Assembly (NCBI GenBank): GCA_038525525.1
Contig: JBCBHO010000003.1
Coordinates: 186,001-250,000, forward strand
DNA: 64,000 nt
Reading direction: 5' to 3'
Origin: Shimia_B sp038525525
GTDB taxonomy: Bacteria > Pseudomonadota > Alphaproteobacteria > Rhodobacterales > Rhodobacteraceae
The notes beneath the pieces were generated by a model. The model was not told the origin of the DNA. It did no database searches and saw nothing but the letters and a program-made list of their open reading frames with translations. Position numbers and translations under genes: made by a program. Within the stretch, counting starts at the first letter, position 1; each line of letters opens with the position of its first letter. Positions 31,575 to 40,151 of the stretch are shown piece by piece.

Positions 31575-33491
31575 TTAGCGCTTGTCGTCGCCCAAGTCTT
31601 CGAAGTCGGCATCGACGATGTCTTCGTCCACGCCCCGGTCGCCATCGGCGGGCTCTTCGCCGTCACCGGCTTCAGCGCCTTCCTGGGAGGCCTTGTAGAT
31701 CGCCTCGCCCAGCTTCATGGCGGCTTCGGTCACGTTCTGGATGCCGCCCTTGATCTTGCCGGCATCCTCGCCCTCGAGATCCTCCTTGAGCGCGGAGATC
31801 GCGAGCTCGATCGCCTCGATCGTTGTCGGGTCGACCTTGTCGGAGTGCTCTTCCATCGACTTCTCGGTCGAGTGGATGAGGCTCTCCGCCTGGTTCTTGG
31901 CCTCGACCAGTTCGCGGCGGTTCTTGTCCGCCTCGGCGTTTTCCTCGGCGTCCTTGACCATCTTCTCGATGTCGTCGTCGGAGAGACCGCCGGAGGCCTG
32001 GATCGTGATCTTTTGCTCCTTGCCGGTGCCCTTGTCGGCGGCCCCCACGGAGACGATGCCGTTGGCGTCGATGTCGAAGGTCACCTCGATCTGCGGCACG
32101 CCGCGCGGCGCGGGCGGAATATCCTCGAGGTTGAAGGCGCCGAGCATCTTGTTGTCGGATGCCATCTCACGCTCACCCTGGAAGACGCGGATCGTCACGG
32201 CGTTCTGGTTGTCCTCGGCCGTGGAGAAGATCTGGCTCTTCTTCGTCGGGATCGTCGTGTTGCGGTCGATGAGGCGGGTGAAGACACCGCCCAGCGTCTC
32301 GATGCCGAGCGAGAGCGGCGTCACGTCGAGGAGGACGACGTCCTTCACGTCACCCTGGAGCACGCCCGCCTGGATCGCGGCGCCCATGGCCACCACCTCA
32401 TCGGGGTTCACGCCCTTGTTCGGCTCCTTGCCGAAGAACTTCGTCACCTCTTCGATCACCTTGGGCATGCGCGTCATGCCGCCCACGAGCACGACCTCGT
32501 CGATCTCGCCGGTGGAGACGCCCGCATCCTTCAGCGCCGCCTTGCAGGGGGCGAGCGACTGCTTAATGAGATCGCCCACGAGGCTCTCGAGCTTCGCACG
32601 GGTCAGTTTGACCACCATGTGAAGCGGTGTACCGGTCTTGCCGTCCATGGAGATGAACGGCTGGTTGATCTCCGTCTGCGACGACGAGCTGAGCTCGATC
32701 TTCGCCTTCTCCGCCGCTTCCTTCAGGCGCTGGAGCGCCATCTTGTCGGCGGTGAGATCCACGCCGTGCTCTTTCTTGAACTCGTCGGCGAGGTAATTGA
32801 CGATCCGCATGTCGAAGTCTTCACCGCCGAGGAACGTGTCACCGTTGGTGGATTTCACTTCGAAAAGGCCGTCGTCGATCTCGAGGATCGTCACGTCGAA
32901 CGTGCCGCCGCCGAGGTCATAGACCGCGATCGTCTGGGTGTCTTTCTTGTCGAGCCCGTAGGCCAGCGCGGCTGCCGTCGGCTCGTTGATGATGCGGAGC
33001 ACTTCGAGGCCCGCGATCTTGCCTGCGTCCTTCGTGGCCTGACGCTGGGCGTCGTTGAAATAGGCGGGGACGGTGATGACCGCCTGCTCGACCTTCTCAC
33101 CGAGGTAGGACTCGGCCGTTTCCTTCATCTTCTGCAGGATGAAAGCGGAAATCTGGGAGGGGGAGTACTTCTCGTCCTTCGCCTCGACCCAAGCATCGCC
33201 GTTGCCGCCATTAATGACGTTGAACGGCATGTTCTTCTTGTCCTTGGCGAGGTCCGCGTCGTCGAACCGGCGGCCGATGAGACGCTTGACGCCAAAGATG
33301 GTGTTCGTGGGGTTGGTGACGGCCTGGCGTTTCGCCGGCTGGCCCGTGAGGCGCTCGTCATCCGTGAAGGCAACAATGGAGGGCGTGGTGCGCGCGCCTT
33401 CCGAGTTTTCGATCACGCGGGGCTGAGAGCCGTCCATGATGGCCACGCAGCTGTTGGTCGTCCCGAGGTCGATACCGATGACTTTTGCCAT
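31575..33491 (-). CDS. dnaK: Chaperone DnaK (Hsp70)
   Basis: A 638-residue Hsp70. The nucleotide-binding domain has GIDLGTTNSCVAIM, the YDLGGGTFDVTIL phosphate motif and VLVGGMTRMPKV. The substrate-binding domain begins near residue 390 (DVTPLSLGIET), and a helical lid ends with an acidic tail (DADFEDLGDDKR). It folds and refolds proteins with DnaJ and GrpE (grpE is not here). Expression is probably under heat-shock sigma control from the promoter at 33593-33623. The length is typical. Confidence 0.98.
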   Translation of the reverse strand: MAKVIGIDLGTTNSCVAIMDGSQPRVIENSEGARTTPSIVAFTDDERLTGQPAKRQAVTNPTNTIFGVKRLIGRRFDDADLAKDKKNMPFNVINGGNGDAWVEAKDEKYSPSQISAFILQKMKETAESYLGEKVEQAVITVPAYFNDAQRQATKDAGKIAGLEVLRIINEPTAAALAYGLDKKDTQTIAVYDLGGGTFDVTILEIDDGLFEVKSTNGDTFLGGEDFDMRIVNYLADEFKKEHGVDLTADKMALQRLKEAAEKAKIELSSSSQTEINQPFISMDGKTGTPLHMVVKLTRAKLESLVGDLIKQSLAPCKAALKDAGVSTGEIDEVVLVGGMTRMPKVIEEVTKFFGKEPNKGVNPDEVVAMGAAIQAGVLQGDVKDVVLLDVTPLSLGIETLGGVFTRLIDRNTTIPTKKSQIFSTAEDNQNAVTIRVFQGEREMASDNKMLGAFNLEDIPPAPRGVPQIEVTFDIDANGIVSVGAADKGTGKEQKITIQASGGLSDDDIEKMVKDAEENAEADKNRRELVEAKNQAESLIHSTEKSMEEHSDKVDPTTIEAIELAISALKEDLEGEDAGKIKGGIQNVTEAAMKLGEAIYKASQEGAEAGDGEEPADGDRGVDEDIVDADFEDLGDDKR

Positions 33492-33564
33492 GCTATTTCA
33501 TCCCTTCCTGGCGATGCTTTAGAGGGCCCGCCTTGCGCGGCACCCGGTGTTCAAAAGGTTCAGA

Positions 33565-33581
33565 AGCGGCCAGTGGCCGCT
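33565..33581. repeat. 17-bp palindrome in the dnaK leader
   Basis: AGCGGCCA-G-TGGCCGCT is a perfect inverted repeat with 8-base arms. From the predicted dnaK promoter it would fall at about +5 to +21 of the dnaK mRNA. It is unlike the CIRCE element (TTAGCACTC-N9-GAGTGCTAA). It could be a 5' stabilising hairpin or a protein-binding site. Confidence 0.5.
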
Positions 33582-33592
33582 CCGCTGTTGGG

Positions 33593-33623
33593 CTATATAG
33601 GAAGGTCATTGGGGCCCTGCAAG
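33593..33623 (-). promoter_or_regulatory. RpoH (sigma-32) type promoter of dnaK
   Basis: Read on the minus strand: CTTGCA (33623-33618), 16 bases, CCTATATAG (33601-33593). Alphaproteobacterial RpoH promoters are typically CTTG-rich at -35 with a C-Y-T-A-T-N-T -10. The match and its position about 100 bases before the dnaK ATG make heat-shock control likely. The alkB gene is divergent from the same gap. Confidence 0.7.
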
Positions 33624-33650
33624 GAACCGTGAGGACGCCGTGAGGAGAGA

Positions 33651-34256
33651 ATGCAGCCACTAAGGGTGAAAGGTTTCGACGTCTACAAGGGCTGGCTCGA
33701 CGCTCCGGCACAGGCCACGCTGGTGGAGGCGCTGCGCGGCGTGCTGCGCAAGGCGCCGCTGGTGCAGCCGGTGACGCCCTCGGGCAGGCCGATGTCGGTG
33801 CGGATGTCGGCGGCAGGGCGGGTGGGCTGGATCACCGACCGACGCGGCTACAGATACGCGCCGACGCACCCCTCCGGCAGCGCCTGGCCCCTGATCCCCG
33901 ACCCTGTCCTTGACATCTGGAAGGGCGTCACCGGCCATGACCGCGTGCCCGACTGCTGTCTCATCAACTGGTACGGCGAGGGCGCGAAGATGGGCATGCA
34001 CCAGGACTGCGACGAAGGCGATTTCGATTGGCCGGTGGTGTCGGTCTCGCTCGGCGACAGCGCGCTCTTCCGGATGGGCAACGTCGAGCGCGGCGGCAAG
34101 ACGGAGAGCGTCTGGCTCGAGAGCGGCGATGTCGTCGTGATGGGCGGAGAGGCGCGGCTGGCCTTTCACGGGGTCGACCGGGTCCGGCACGGCTCTTCCT
34201 CGCTCCTCCGCGATGGCGGGCGCATCAACCTGACCCTGCGGGTAGTGGACCTCTAG
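33651..34256 (+). CDS. alkB: AlkB-type 2-oxoglutarate/Fe(II) dioxygenase, DNA alkylation repair
   Basis: A 201-residue enzyme that oxidatively removes methyl groups from 1-methyladenine and 3-methylcytosine. Metal ligands are in MHQDCDE (H-x-D) and FHGVDRV (distal H), and the 2-oxoglutarate-binding arginines in RINLTLRVV. The nucleotide-recognition lid contains RGYRYAPTHPSGSAWPLIPD, and INWYGEGAKMG precedes the H-x-D. The length matches E. coli AlkB (216). No Ada-type regulator is nearby. Confidence 0.94.
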   Translation: MQPLRVKGFDVYKGWLDAPAQATLVEALRGVLRKAPLVQPVTPSGRPMSVRMSAAGRVGWITDRRGYRYAPTHPSGSAWPLIPDPVLDIWKGVTGHDRVPDCCLINWYGEGAKMGMHQDCDEGDFDWPVVSVSLGDSALFRMGNVERGGKTESVWLESGDVVVMGGEARLAFHGVDRVRHGSSSLLRDGGRINLTLRVVDL

Positions 34257-34315
34257 CGACGCAGTGACGATGCGGATTTAACCGCCCGTTAACCGAGTTC
34301 GTGCCACCTGCAGCC

Positions 34316-35059
34316 ATGCATTTTGGTGAAAAGCCTCCCGGCCTCTTCGCGGTGGATGAGGCGCCGGTCCTGCAGGGCGCGAAGCAGCCCTCTTACATCC
34401 GCGATCACCGCGCGCGCCTGCGCACCCGCTTCATGGAAGGCGGTGCGGACGCGCTGCCCGATTACGAGCTCCTCGAGCTCGTGCTCTTTCGCGCCATCCC
34501 GCGGCAAGACGTGAAGCCCCTCGCCCGCGCGCTCCTCGATGCGTTCGGGGATTTCAACCGGGTGGTCTCCGCCGATGCAGACCGTCTTGCCACCGTGAAA
34601 GGGGTGGGTCAGGCGGTCATCACGGAGCTCAAGGTGGTGGAGGCGGCGGCGCACCGGCTCGCCCGCGCGCGGGTCATGCAGCGGCCCGTGCTCTCGGGCT
34701 GGGCCGAGCTACTCGATTACTGCCACACCGCCATGGCGCACCGTGCGACGGAACAATTCCGCGTCCTCTACCTCGACCGAAAGAACGTCCTCATTGCGGA
34801 CGAGGCGCAGGCGCGGGGCACCGTCGATCACGTGCCTGTCTACCCGCGCGAAGTGGTCAAGCGCGCCCTGGCGCTAGAGGCGTCCGCGCTCATCCTCGTG
34901 CACAATCACCCCTCGGGGGATCCGACGCCCTCGGAGGCTGACATTGCGATGACCCACAAGGTGGCTCAGGCGGCAGAGGCGCTGGGCATTACCCTCCACG
35001 ACCACCTGATCATCGGGCAGAGCCGGGAGCTCAGCTTTCGATCGGAGGGGTATCTCTAA
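34316..35059 (+). CDS. radC: RadC/YsxA-family JAMM-domain protein
   Basis: A 247-residue protein with an N-terminal helix-hairpin-helix-like region (LATVKGVGQAVITELKVVEAAA) and a C-terminal MPN/JAMM domain whose zinc motif is complete: HNHPSGDPTPSEAD, the distal glutamate in the preceding helix region and H-D-H-L-I-I-G at the end. The historical link to DNA repair is weak; the biochemical function of the family is unsettled. The ATG at 34316 is used; a GTG at 34301 is possible. Confidence 0.92.
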   Translation: MHFGEKPPGLFAVDEAPVLQGAKQPSYIRDHRARLRTRFMEGGADALPDYELLELVLFRAIPRQDVKPLARALLDAFGDFNRVVSADADRLATVKGVGQAVITELKVVEAAAHRLARARVMQRPVLSGWAELLDYCHTAMAHRATEQFRVLYLDRKNVLIADEAQARGTVDHVPVYPREVVKRALALEASALILVHNHPSGDPTPSEADIAMTHKVAQAAEALGITLHDHLIIGQSRELSFRSEGYL

Positions 35060-35061
35060 CG

Positions 35062-35080
35062 CGGCGCGCGGGACGCGCCG
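35062..35080. terminator. GC-rich hairpin between convergent radC and the orphan at 35086
   Basis: CGGCGCG (35062-35068) and CGCGCCG (35074-35080) form a 7-bp stem with a 5-base loop in the 26-base gap between two convergent stops. No T-run follows on either strand, so it is at best a weak or Rho-assisted terminator. Confidence 0.35.
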
Positions 35081-35085
35081 GCAGA

Positions 35086-36162
35086 TCAGAGGCGGGAGAC
35101 CTTCAGGTCCGGCAGGACGTTGCGCAGCACGAGGAAGTCTCCGATCGCATCGCAATCCGGCACGGCCAGCATCAGGTCCACGATGCGGACGCCCTCGCCG
35201 CTTCCCATGCGGCCGAGGGTCTGCGCAGCCACATCCGTGGCGCAGTTGGTGGCGGTGATTTCCGTTTCCACGCTCAGGGCCACGCCGCCGACCGTCTCGG
35301 TCGCGCTGCGCGGATAGGTATAGACCTGCGCGAAACGCGGCTCGGCGGTACGCGCGTCTCCCATGGTCAGGAGAAAGCCGCCCGCGCCCTGTGCCGCAAG
35401 CGTGGCAGAGCCGGGCGCTTCGAGCCAGACGTGGCCCACCTCGCCGTAGGTCGCGCCGGCTTCCAGCGCGTGAAGTTCGAAATCGGCCGCGCCGTGCCAC
35501 TGCACGACGACGCGGTCAAAGCCTGTGAGATCAGGCACGGTCGCCGAGCCCACGGGGCCGGTGCCGTCCGCGAACTCCGCGATGAAGACCGCTTCTTCCG
35601 AGAGCGCCGGGGCGATCACGGTGGCCTTGCCCGCATCATCGGTGCGCGCGGTGAACATCATGCCCTCGTGATGCACGGTGAAATCGGCGTTGGCCGCGCA
35701 GGGGGCAGAAAGGGAGAGCGCGACGAGCGCGGCATCGCGTGCGGCGGCCGTCATGGTCTGGGTGCAATCGGCCTCTGTCGCGGTTGCCGGGATCTCGAGC
35801 GAGACATCGGCGGAGGGCATGTCCATCGGCACCATGTCGAGAGAGGGCGCCATCCCTTCAGCAGACGCGAACGCCGCGCCCACGACCGGGGCGGTGCCGT
35901 TTTCCTTGATCTCGGCTGCCACGTCGATGAGCGCGCTGTCGCTTGCATCGAGCTTTGGCTCGGTAGGCATCTCGGGGATCTGGAGCGCTGCGGCGCTTAC
36001 CGGGGCAGGGGCCATGGTGGCGGGCTGCATCTGCGTCAGGGCCGCGTCGGCCTCGCGCTGCTGCATGAAAAAGCCAACACCCATCGCAACAGCGAAGGTG
36101 CCCCCGGCCATGGCCAGCTTGCGCGCCGTGTCGCCAAAATTGATCGATCCTGTAACACCCAT
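35086..36162 (-). CDS. Membrane-anchored protein of unknown function
   Basis: A 358-residue protein not assigned to a family with confidence. One transmembrane helix near the N-terminus (LAMAGGTFAVAMGVGFFM) is followed by a low-complexity alanine/proline/methionine-rich stretch (about 40-125) and a presumably periplasmic beta-rich domain with six cysteines (DCTQT, APCAAN, TNCATD, PDCDAIG among them). Homologs beside secA in Rhodobacterales are, as I recall, sometimes labelled translocase without evidence. It is upstream of radC in convergent orientation and 152 bases from the secA end. An envelope role is inferred from topology only. Confidence 0.65.
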   Translation of the reverse strand: MGVTGSINFGDTARKLAMAGGTFAVAMGVGFFMQQREADAALTQMQPATMAPAPVSAAALQIPEMPTEPKLDASDSALIDVAAEIKENGTAPVVGAAFASAEGMAPSLDMVPMDMPSADVSLEIPATATEADCTQTMTAAARDAALVALSLSAPCAANADFTVHHEGMMFTARTDDAGKATVIAPALSEEAVFIAEFADGTGPVGSATVPDLTGFDRVVVQWHGAADFELHALEAGATYGEVGHVWLEAPGSATLAAQGAGGFLLTMGDARTAEPRFAQVYTYPRSATETVGGVALSVETEITATNCATDVAAQTLGRMGSGEGVRIVDLMLAVPDCDAIGDFLVLRNVLPDLKVSRL

Positions 36163-36314
36163 GGCCGAACCCCCTTCGCGGTTAGCGTCTCGTTAACTTC
36201 GGTAACGATTCGGGCGCAGAAAGGACGTGCGAAGGGCGAAGGCGCGGAGTCTTTGCGCCGGGCTGCTGGCAGGAATCCGCCGAAATTGAGGCAGCGTCCC
36301 TCCAGCGCGGAGGC

Positions 36315-39104
36315 TCAGAAGCTGCCGTGGCAGTGCTTGAATTTCTTTCCGGACCCGCAGGGGCATTGATCGTTGCGCCCGGGATTGCCCCAGGTGCTCG
36401 GATCGCTCTCCACGAAACCCGCCAGCGGGCGGCCCGGTCCCACATCCTTGATGTTGGCTGCCGTTTCGCCCGTGGGCGCGGGCGCATCGAGCGTCGCGGA
36501 ACCGGCGGCTGCGCCCGCTGCTGCCCCGGCCATGGCGGGCTCCCGCATCTGCTTCTGCTGCGCCTCCATGAGCGCCTTCTGGCGCGCCTGGAACTGCGCG
36601 ACGAGCGCCTTCTGCTCTTCCTCGGTCATTGGCCGGGCATGTGCGAGCTGGCGCGTCACGTCCTCGCGGAGCGAATCGAGCAGGGATTCAAAGAGCTGGA
36701 ACGCCTCTGACTTGTACTCGTTGAGCGGATCCCGCTGGGCATAGCCCCGGAAGCCTACCACCGAACGGAGATGCTCGAGCGTCAGCAGGTGCTCGCGCCA
36801 CTTGCGGTCGATGGTCTGGAGCAGGAGCTGCTTTTCCACGTTGCGCATGGTGTCGGCACCGAAATCGACGGCCTTCTTGGCCATCGCCTCGTCGGAGGCG
36901 GTCTCGAGCCGTTCGAGCATGACGTCGTCGTCGACGCCGTCCTCCTCGGCCCAGTCGATCACGGGCAGATCAAGGCCGAGTTTTTCGATCACCTCGGCAT
37001 AGAGCTTTTCCGTCTCCCACTGGTCGGCATAGGAGCCCTTGGGCATGTGGGAGGCGACCATGTCCTCGATCACCTGGTGCCGCATATCGGCCGTGATCTC
37101 GGAGAGATCGTCGGCCTCCATGATCTCGAGACGCTGCCCAAAGATGACCTTGCGCTGGTCGTTCATGACGTCGTCGAATTTCAGGAGCTGCTTGCGGATG
37201 TCGAAGTTGCGCCCTTCGACCTTCGCCTGGGCGCGCTCGAGGCTCTTGTTCACCCAAGGGTGCACGATGGCCTCACCGTCTTTCATGCCGAGGCCGTTCA
37301 AGACCTTCTCCAGCCGCTCGGAGCCGAAGATGCGCATGAGATCGTCATCGAGCGACAGGTAGAACGAACTGCGCCCCGGATCGCCCTGGCGGCCCGACCG
37401 GCCGCGCAGCTGGTTGTCGATGCGGCGGCTCTCATGGCGCTCCGTGGCGAGAACGAACAGTCCACCCGCGGCTTTCACCTGCTCCTCGGCCGCATTCGTC
37501 TCTTCCTCGATGCGCGCGCGGATCGCGTCCACGTCGCCCTCGGGATCGGCGGCGATGGCCTCCATCACCTTGAATTCCACATTGCCACCGAGTTTGATGT
37601 CGGTCCCGCGGCCGGCCATGTTGGTGGCGATGGTCACGGCACCGGGCTTGCCGGCATCGGCGATGATCTGTGCTTCCTGCTCGTGCTGGCGCGCGTTGAG
37701 GACGTTATGCGCGATCCCTTCCGCGTCGAGCATTTTTGAAAGCGTCTCGGATTTCTCGATAGAGGTCGTGCCCACGAGGACAGGCTGGCCGCGCTCGTTG
37801 GCCTCCTTGATCGCCTGCGCGATGGCGGCGAATTTCTCGGCTTGCGTGCGATAGACCTGATCGTTCTCGTCAGCGCGGGCCACGGGGCGGTTCGTCGGCA
37901 CTTCCACGACGCCGAGGCCGTAGATCTGGCCGAATTCCTCTTCCTCGGTTTTGGCGGTGCCGGTCATGCCCGCGAGCTTGCCGTAGAGGCGGAAGTAATT
38001 CTGAAAGGTCACGGAAGCGAGGGTCACGTTCTCGGGCTTGATGGAGACGCCTTCCTTGGCCTCGATGGCCTGGTGAAGCCCATCGGACAAACGGCGGCCG
38101 GTCATCATGCGCCCGGTGAACTCGTCGATGAGCACGACGTCGTCACCGCGTACGATGTAGTCCTTGTCCTTGGTGAAGAGCTTGTGCGCGCGCAGGCCCT
38201 GGTTCACGTGGTGAACGATCGTGGTGCTCTCCGGATCGTAGAGAGACTGGTCCTCGGGCAGGATCCCGCGGGCGGAGAGCGTCTCTTCCAGCCACTCGTT
38301 GCCCTCGTCGGTGAAGGTGACCTGCCGGGTCTTTTCATCGAGGGAGAAGTGATCCTCGGCAATCTCTGGGATGACCCGGTCGATGGTGGTGTAGAGCTCG
38401 GAGCGGTCCTCGGCAGGGCCGGAGATCACGAGCGGGGTGCGCGCTTCGTCGATCAGGATCGAGTCCACCTCGTCCACGATGGCGAAGTTGTGCCCACGTT
38501 GGCGCATGTTCTTTGTCTCGGTCTCCATGTTGTCGCGGAGATAGTCGAAGCCAAGCTCGTTGTTCGTGGCGTAGGTGATATCGGCGGCGTAGGCCTCGGC
38601 CTTTTCGCCATTCTCCTGGTTCGGGTAAACGGCCCCCGTCGTCATGCCCAGCGCGGCGAAAACCTTGCCCATCCATTCGGCGTCGCGGCGCACAAGGTAA
38701 TCGTTGACCGTAACGATATGGACGCCCTTGCCAGACAGCGCATTCAGGTAGGCCGGGAAGGTCGCGACGAGCGTCTTGCCCTCGCCGGTCTTCATCTCTG
38801 CGATGTTGCCCTGGTGCAGGAAGATGCCGCCCATGAGCTGCACGTCGAAGGCCCGCAGGCCCAGCGCGCGGCGCGCGGCTTCACGGCAATTGGCAAAGGC
38901 CTCGGGCAGGAGGCTGTCGAGGCTCTCGCCCTCCTTTGCGCGGGCCGAAAGCGCGGCGGTGCGCTCCTTCAGGCCCTCGTCGCTCAGCGCTTCGAATTCA
39001 GGCTCCAGCGCGTTGATCTTGTCCACGAGCGGGCGGACGCGCTTGACCTTGCGGTCATCCGCGGTGCCAAAAACCTTCTTCGAAATCGCACCTAAACCAA
39101 GCAT
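36315..39104 (-). CDS. secA: Preprotein translocase ATPase SecA
   Basis: A 929-residue motor of the Sec export pathway. Walker A is MKTGEGKTLVA, and the DEAD-box motif is DEVDSILIDEARTPLVISGP. Further helicase motifs (TNMAGRGTDIKLGG, SGRSGRQGDPG) are present. The preprotein-binding, scaffold and wing domains follow, and the C-terminal zinc finger that binds SecB and lipids (CPCGSGKKFKHCHG) is intact. The preceding linker is alanine-rich. A sigma-70 promoter lies at 39223-39251. Confidence 0.98.
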   Translation of the reverse strand: MLGLGAISKKVFGTADDRKVKRVRPLVDKINALEPEFEALSDEGLKERTAALSARAKEGESLDSLLPEAFANCREAARRALGLRAFDVQLMGGIFLHQGNIAEMKTGEGKTLVATFPAYLNALSGKGVHIVTVNDYLVRRDAEWMGKVFAALGMTTGAVYPNQENGEKAEAYAADITYATNNELGFDYLRDNMETETKNMRQRGHNFAIVDEVDSILIDEARTPLVISGPAEDRSELYTTIDRVIPEIAEDHFSLDEKTRQVTFTDEGNEWLEETLSARGILPEDQSLYDPESTTIVHHVNQGLRAHKLFTKDKDYIVRGDDVVLIDEFTGRMMTGRRLSDGLHQAIEAKEGVSIKPENVTLASVTFQNYFRLYGKLAGMTGTAKTEEEEFGQIYGLGVVEVPTNRPVARADENDQVYRTQAEKFAAIAQAIKEANERGQPVLVGTTSIEKSETLSKMLDAEGIAHNVLNARQHEQEAQIIADAGKPGAVTIATNMAGRGTDIKLGGNVEFKVMEAIAADPEGDVDAIRARIEEETNAAEEQVKAAGGLFVLATERHESRRIDNQLRGRSGRQGDPGRSSFYLSLDDDLMRIFGSERLEKVLNGLGMKDGEAIVHPWVNKSLERAQAKVEGRNFDIRKQLLKFDDVMNDQRKVIFGQRLEIMEADDLSEITADMRHQVIEDMVASHMPKGSYADQWETEKLYAEVIEKLGLDLPVIDWAEEDGVDDDVMLERLETASDEAMAKKAVDFGADTMRNVEKQLLLQTIDRKWREHLLTLEHLRSVVGFRGYAQRDPLNEYKSEAFQLFESLLDSLREDVTRQLAHARPMTEEEQKALVAQFQARQKALMEAQQKQMREPAMAGAAAGAAAGSATLDAPAPTGETAANIKDVGPGRPLAGFVESDPSTWGNPGRNDQCPCGSGKKFKHCHGSF

Positions 39105-39222
39105 GCACGCCTCTTTCGCCGTCTTCTTTTTTGTGAGGGAGGTCCGCTTGCGCGCCCGGGGAATACCCGATTATTTGGCGTCAACGCCCAGGGCCGCGCA
39201 GAGCCCCCTCGGGACCACCTGC

Positions 39223-39251
39223 GATGTAAGGGTCGCACCAGAGCAAGTCAA
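39223..39251 (-). promoter_or_regulatory. Sigma-70 type promoter of secA
   Basis: On the minus strand TTGACT (39251-39246), exactly 17 bases, then TACATC (39228-39223). The predicted leader is about 110 bases to the secA ATG. Just upstream of it, CCCCCGT (39258-39264) and ACGGGGG (39281-39287) form an inverted repeat with a 16-base loop in the gap to the divergent PPIase gene, which might be an operator or a leader hairpin. Confidence 0.6.
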
Positions 39252-39323
39252 CGCCGCCCCCCGTTCACTACAGGCTTCTCACGGGGGCGTGGGCCGCGAG
39301 AAATCCATAGGAAAATCCATCAC

Positions 39324-40151
39324 ATGAAATCGCTTCTCTCCTCCGCCGCCATCGCGCTTCTGGCGTTGCCAGCCCTCGCGCAGGAGGCCGGTCCGGACAC
39401 CGTCGTGGCCACCGTCAACGGGCAGGACATCACCGTCACCCACGTGATCGATATCCGCCGCCAGCTCCCGCCGGAATACCAGGCGATCCCGGCCGCGCAG
39501 CTCTTCGAGGGGATCGTGGAGCAGCTCATCCAGCAGCGCGTGCTGGCCGCGCAAGTGACCGACGAGCCCGCCTGGCTCGACGAAGCGGTGGAAAACACCC
39601 GCAGCGCGATCCTCGCGGGCCGGGTTCTGAGCACGCTCGGTCAGATCGAGGTGACGGATGCCGATGTCGAGGCCGCCTACGAGGCGCAGTTCGGCGGCTT
39701 CGAGGGCGCGGTCGAATACAATGCCTCCCACATTCTCGTGGAGACCGAGGAGGAGGCCCAGGCCCTCATTGCCGAGCTCGGCTCCGGCGCCGATTTCGCA
39801 CAGCTCGCCATGGAATTCTCCACCGGGCCCTCGGGGCCCCGCGGGGGCGAGCTCGGCTGGTTTGGCGCGGGCATGATGGTCGCCCCCTTCCAGACCGCCG
39901 TGGAAGCGCTCGAGGTCGGCGGGGTCTCGGATCCGGTCGAGACACAGTTCGGCTGGCACGTCATCACCCTCAACGAGACCCGCACCGAGCCCGCGCCGGC
40001 CCTCGAGAGCGTGCGGGAGGACATCGTGGGGCAGCTCCAGAGCGACGCCCTCGCCGCAGAGCTCGACGCCCTCATCGCCGCGGCCGAGGTGAGCCGGGTC
40101 GAAGGACTCGACCCGAACCTCCTCAATGCCGTCGACGTGTTCGGGCAGTGA
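39324..40151 (+). CDS. Exported parvulin-type peptidyl-prolyl isomerase
   Basis: A 275-residue PpiC/SurA-like foldase. The signal peptide MKSLLSSAAIALLALPALA is cleaved before QEAGP. An N-terminal SurA-like helical region (VVATVNGQDITVTHVIDIR) precedes a rotamase domain at about 130-225 (ASHILVETEEEAQALIAEL, SGPRGGELGWFG, VSDPVETQFGWHVI), where the histidines and the L-G-W-F motif mark an active parvulin fold. It probably helps fold proteins delivered by the Sec pathway; the divergent neighbour is secA. Its stop overlaps the argJ start by 4 bases. Confidence 0.92.
   Translation: MKSLLSSAAIALLALPALAQEAGPDTVVATVNGQDITVTHVIDIRRQLPPEYQAIPAAQLFEGIVEQLIQQRVLAAQVTDEPAWLDEAVENTRSAILAGRVLSTLGQIEVTDADVEAAYEAQFGGFEGAVEYNASHILVETEEEAQALIAELGSGADFAQLAMEFSTGPSGPRGGELGWFGAGMMVAPFQTAVEALEVGGVSDPVETQFGWHVITLNETRTEPAPALESVREDIVGQLQSDALAAELDALIAAAEVSRVEGLDPNLLNAVDVFGQ

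Noticed and set aside
31527..33632. 701-codon plus-strand ORF opposite dnaK
   Set aside because: It is the antisense shadow of dnaK caused by GC-rich third codon positions. Its product is a run of leucine/valine/arginine/aspartate without domains, and dnaK is unmistakable.
33492..33650. CIRCE/HrcA operator upstream of dnaK
   Set aside because: No TTAGCACTC-N9-GAGTGCTAA-like sequence is present; the palindrome there is unrelated.
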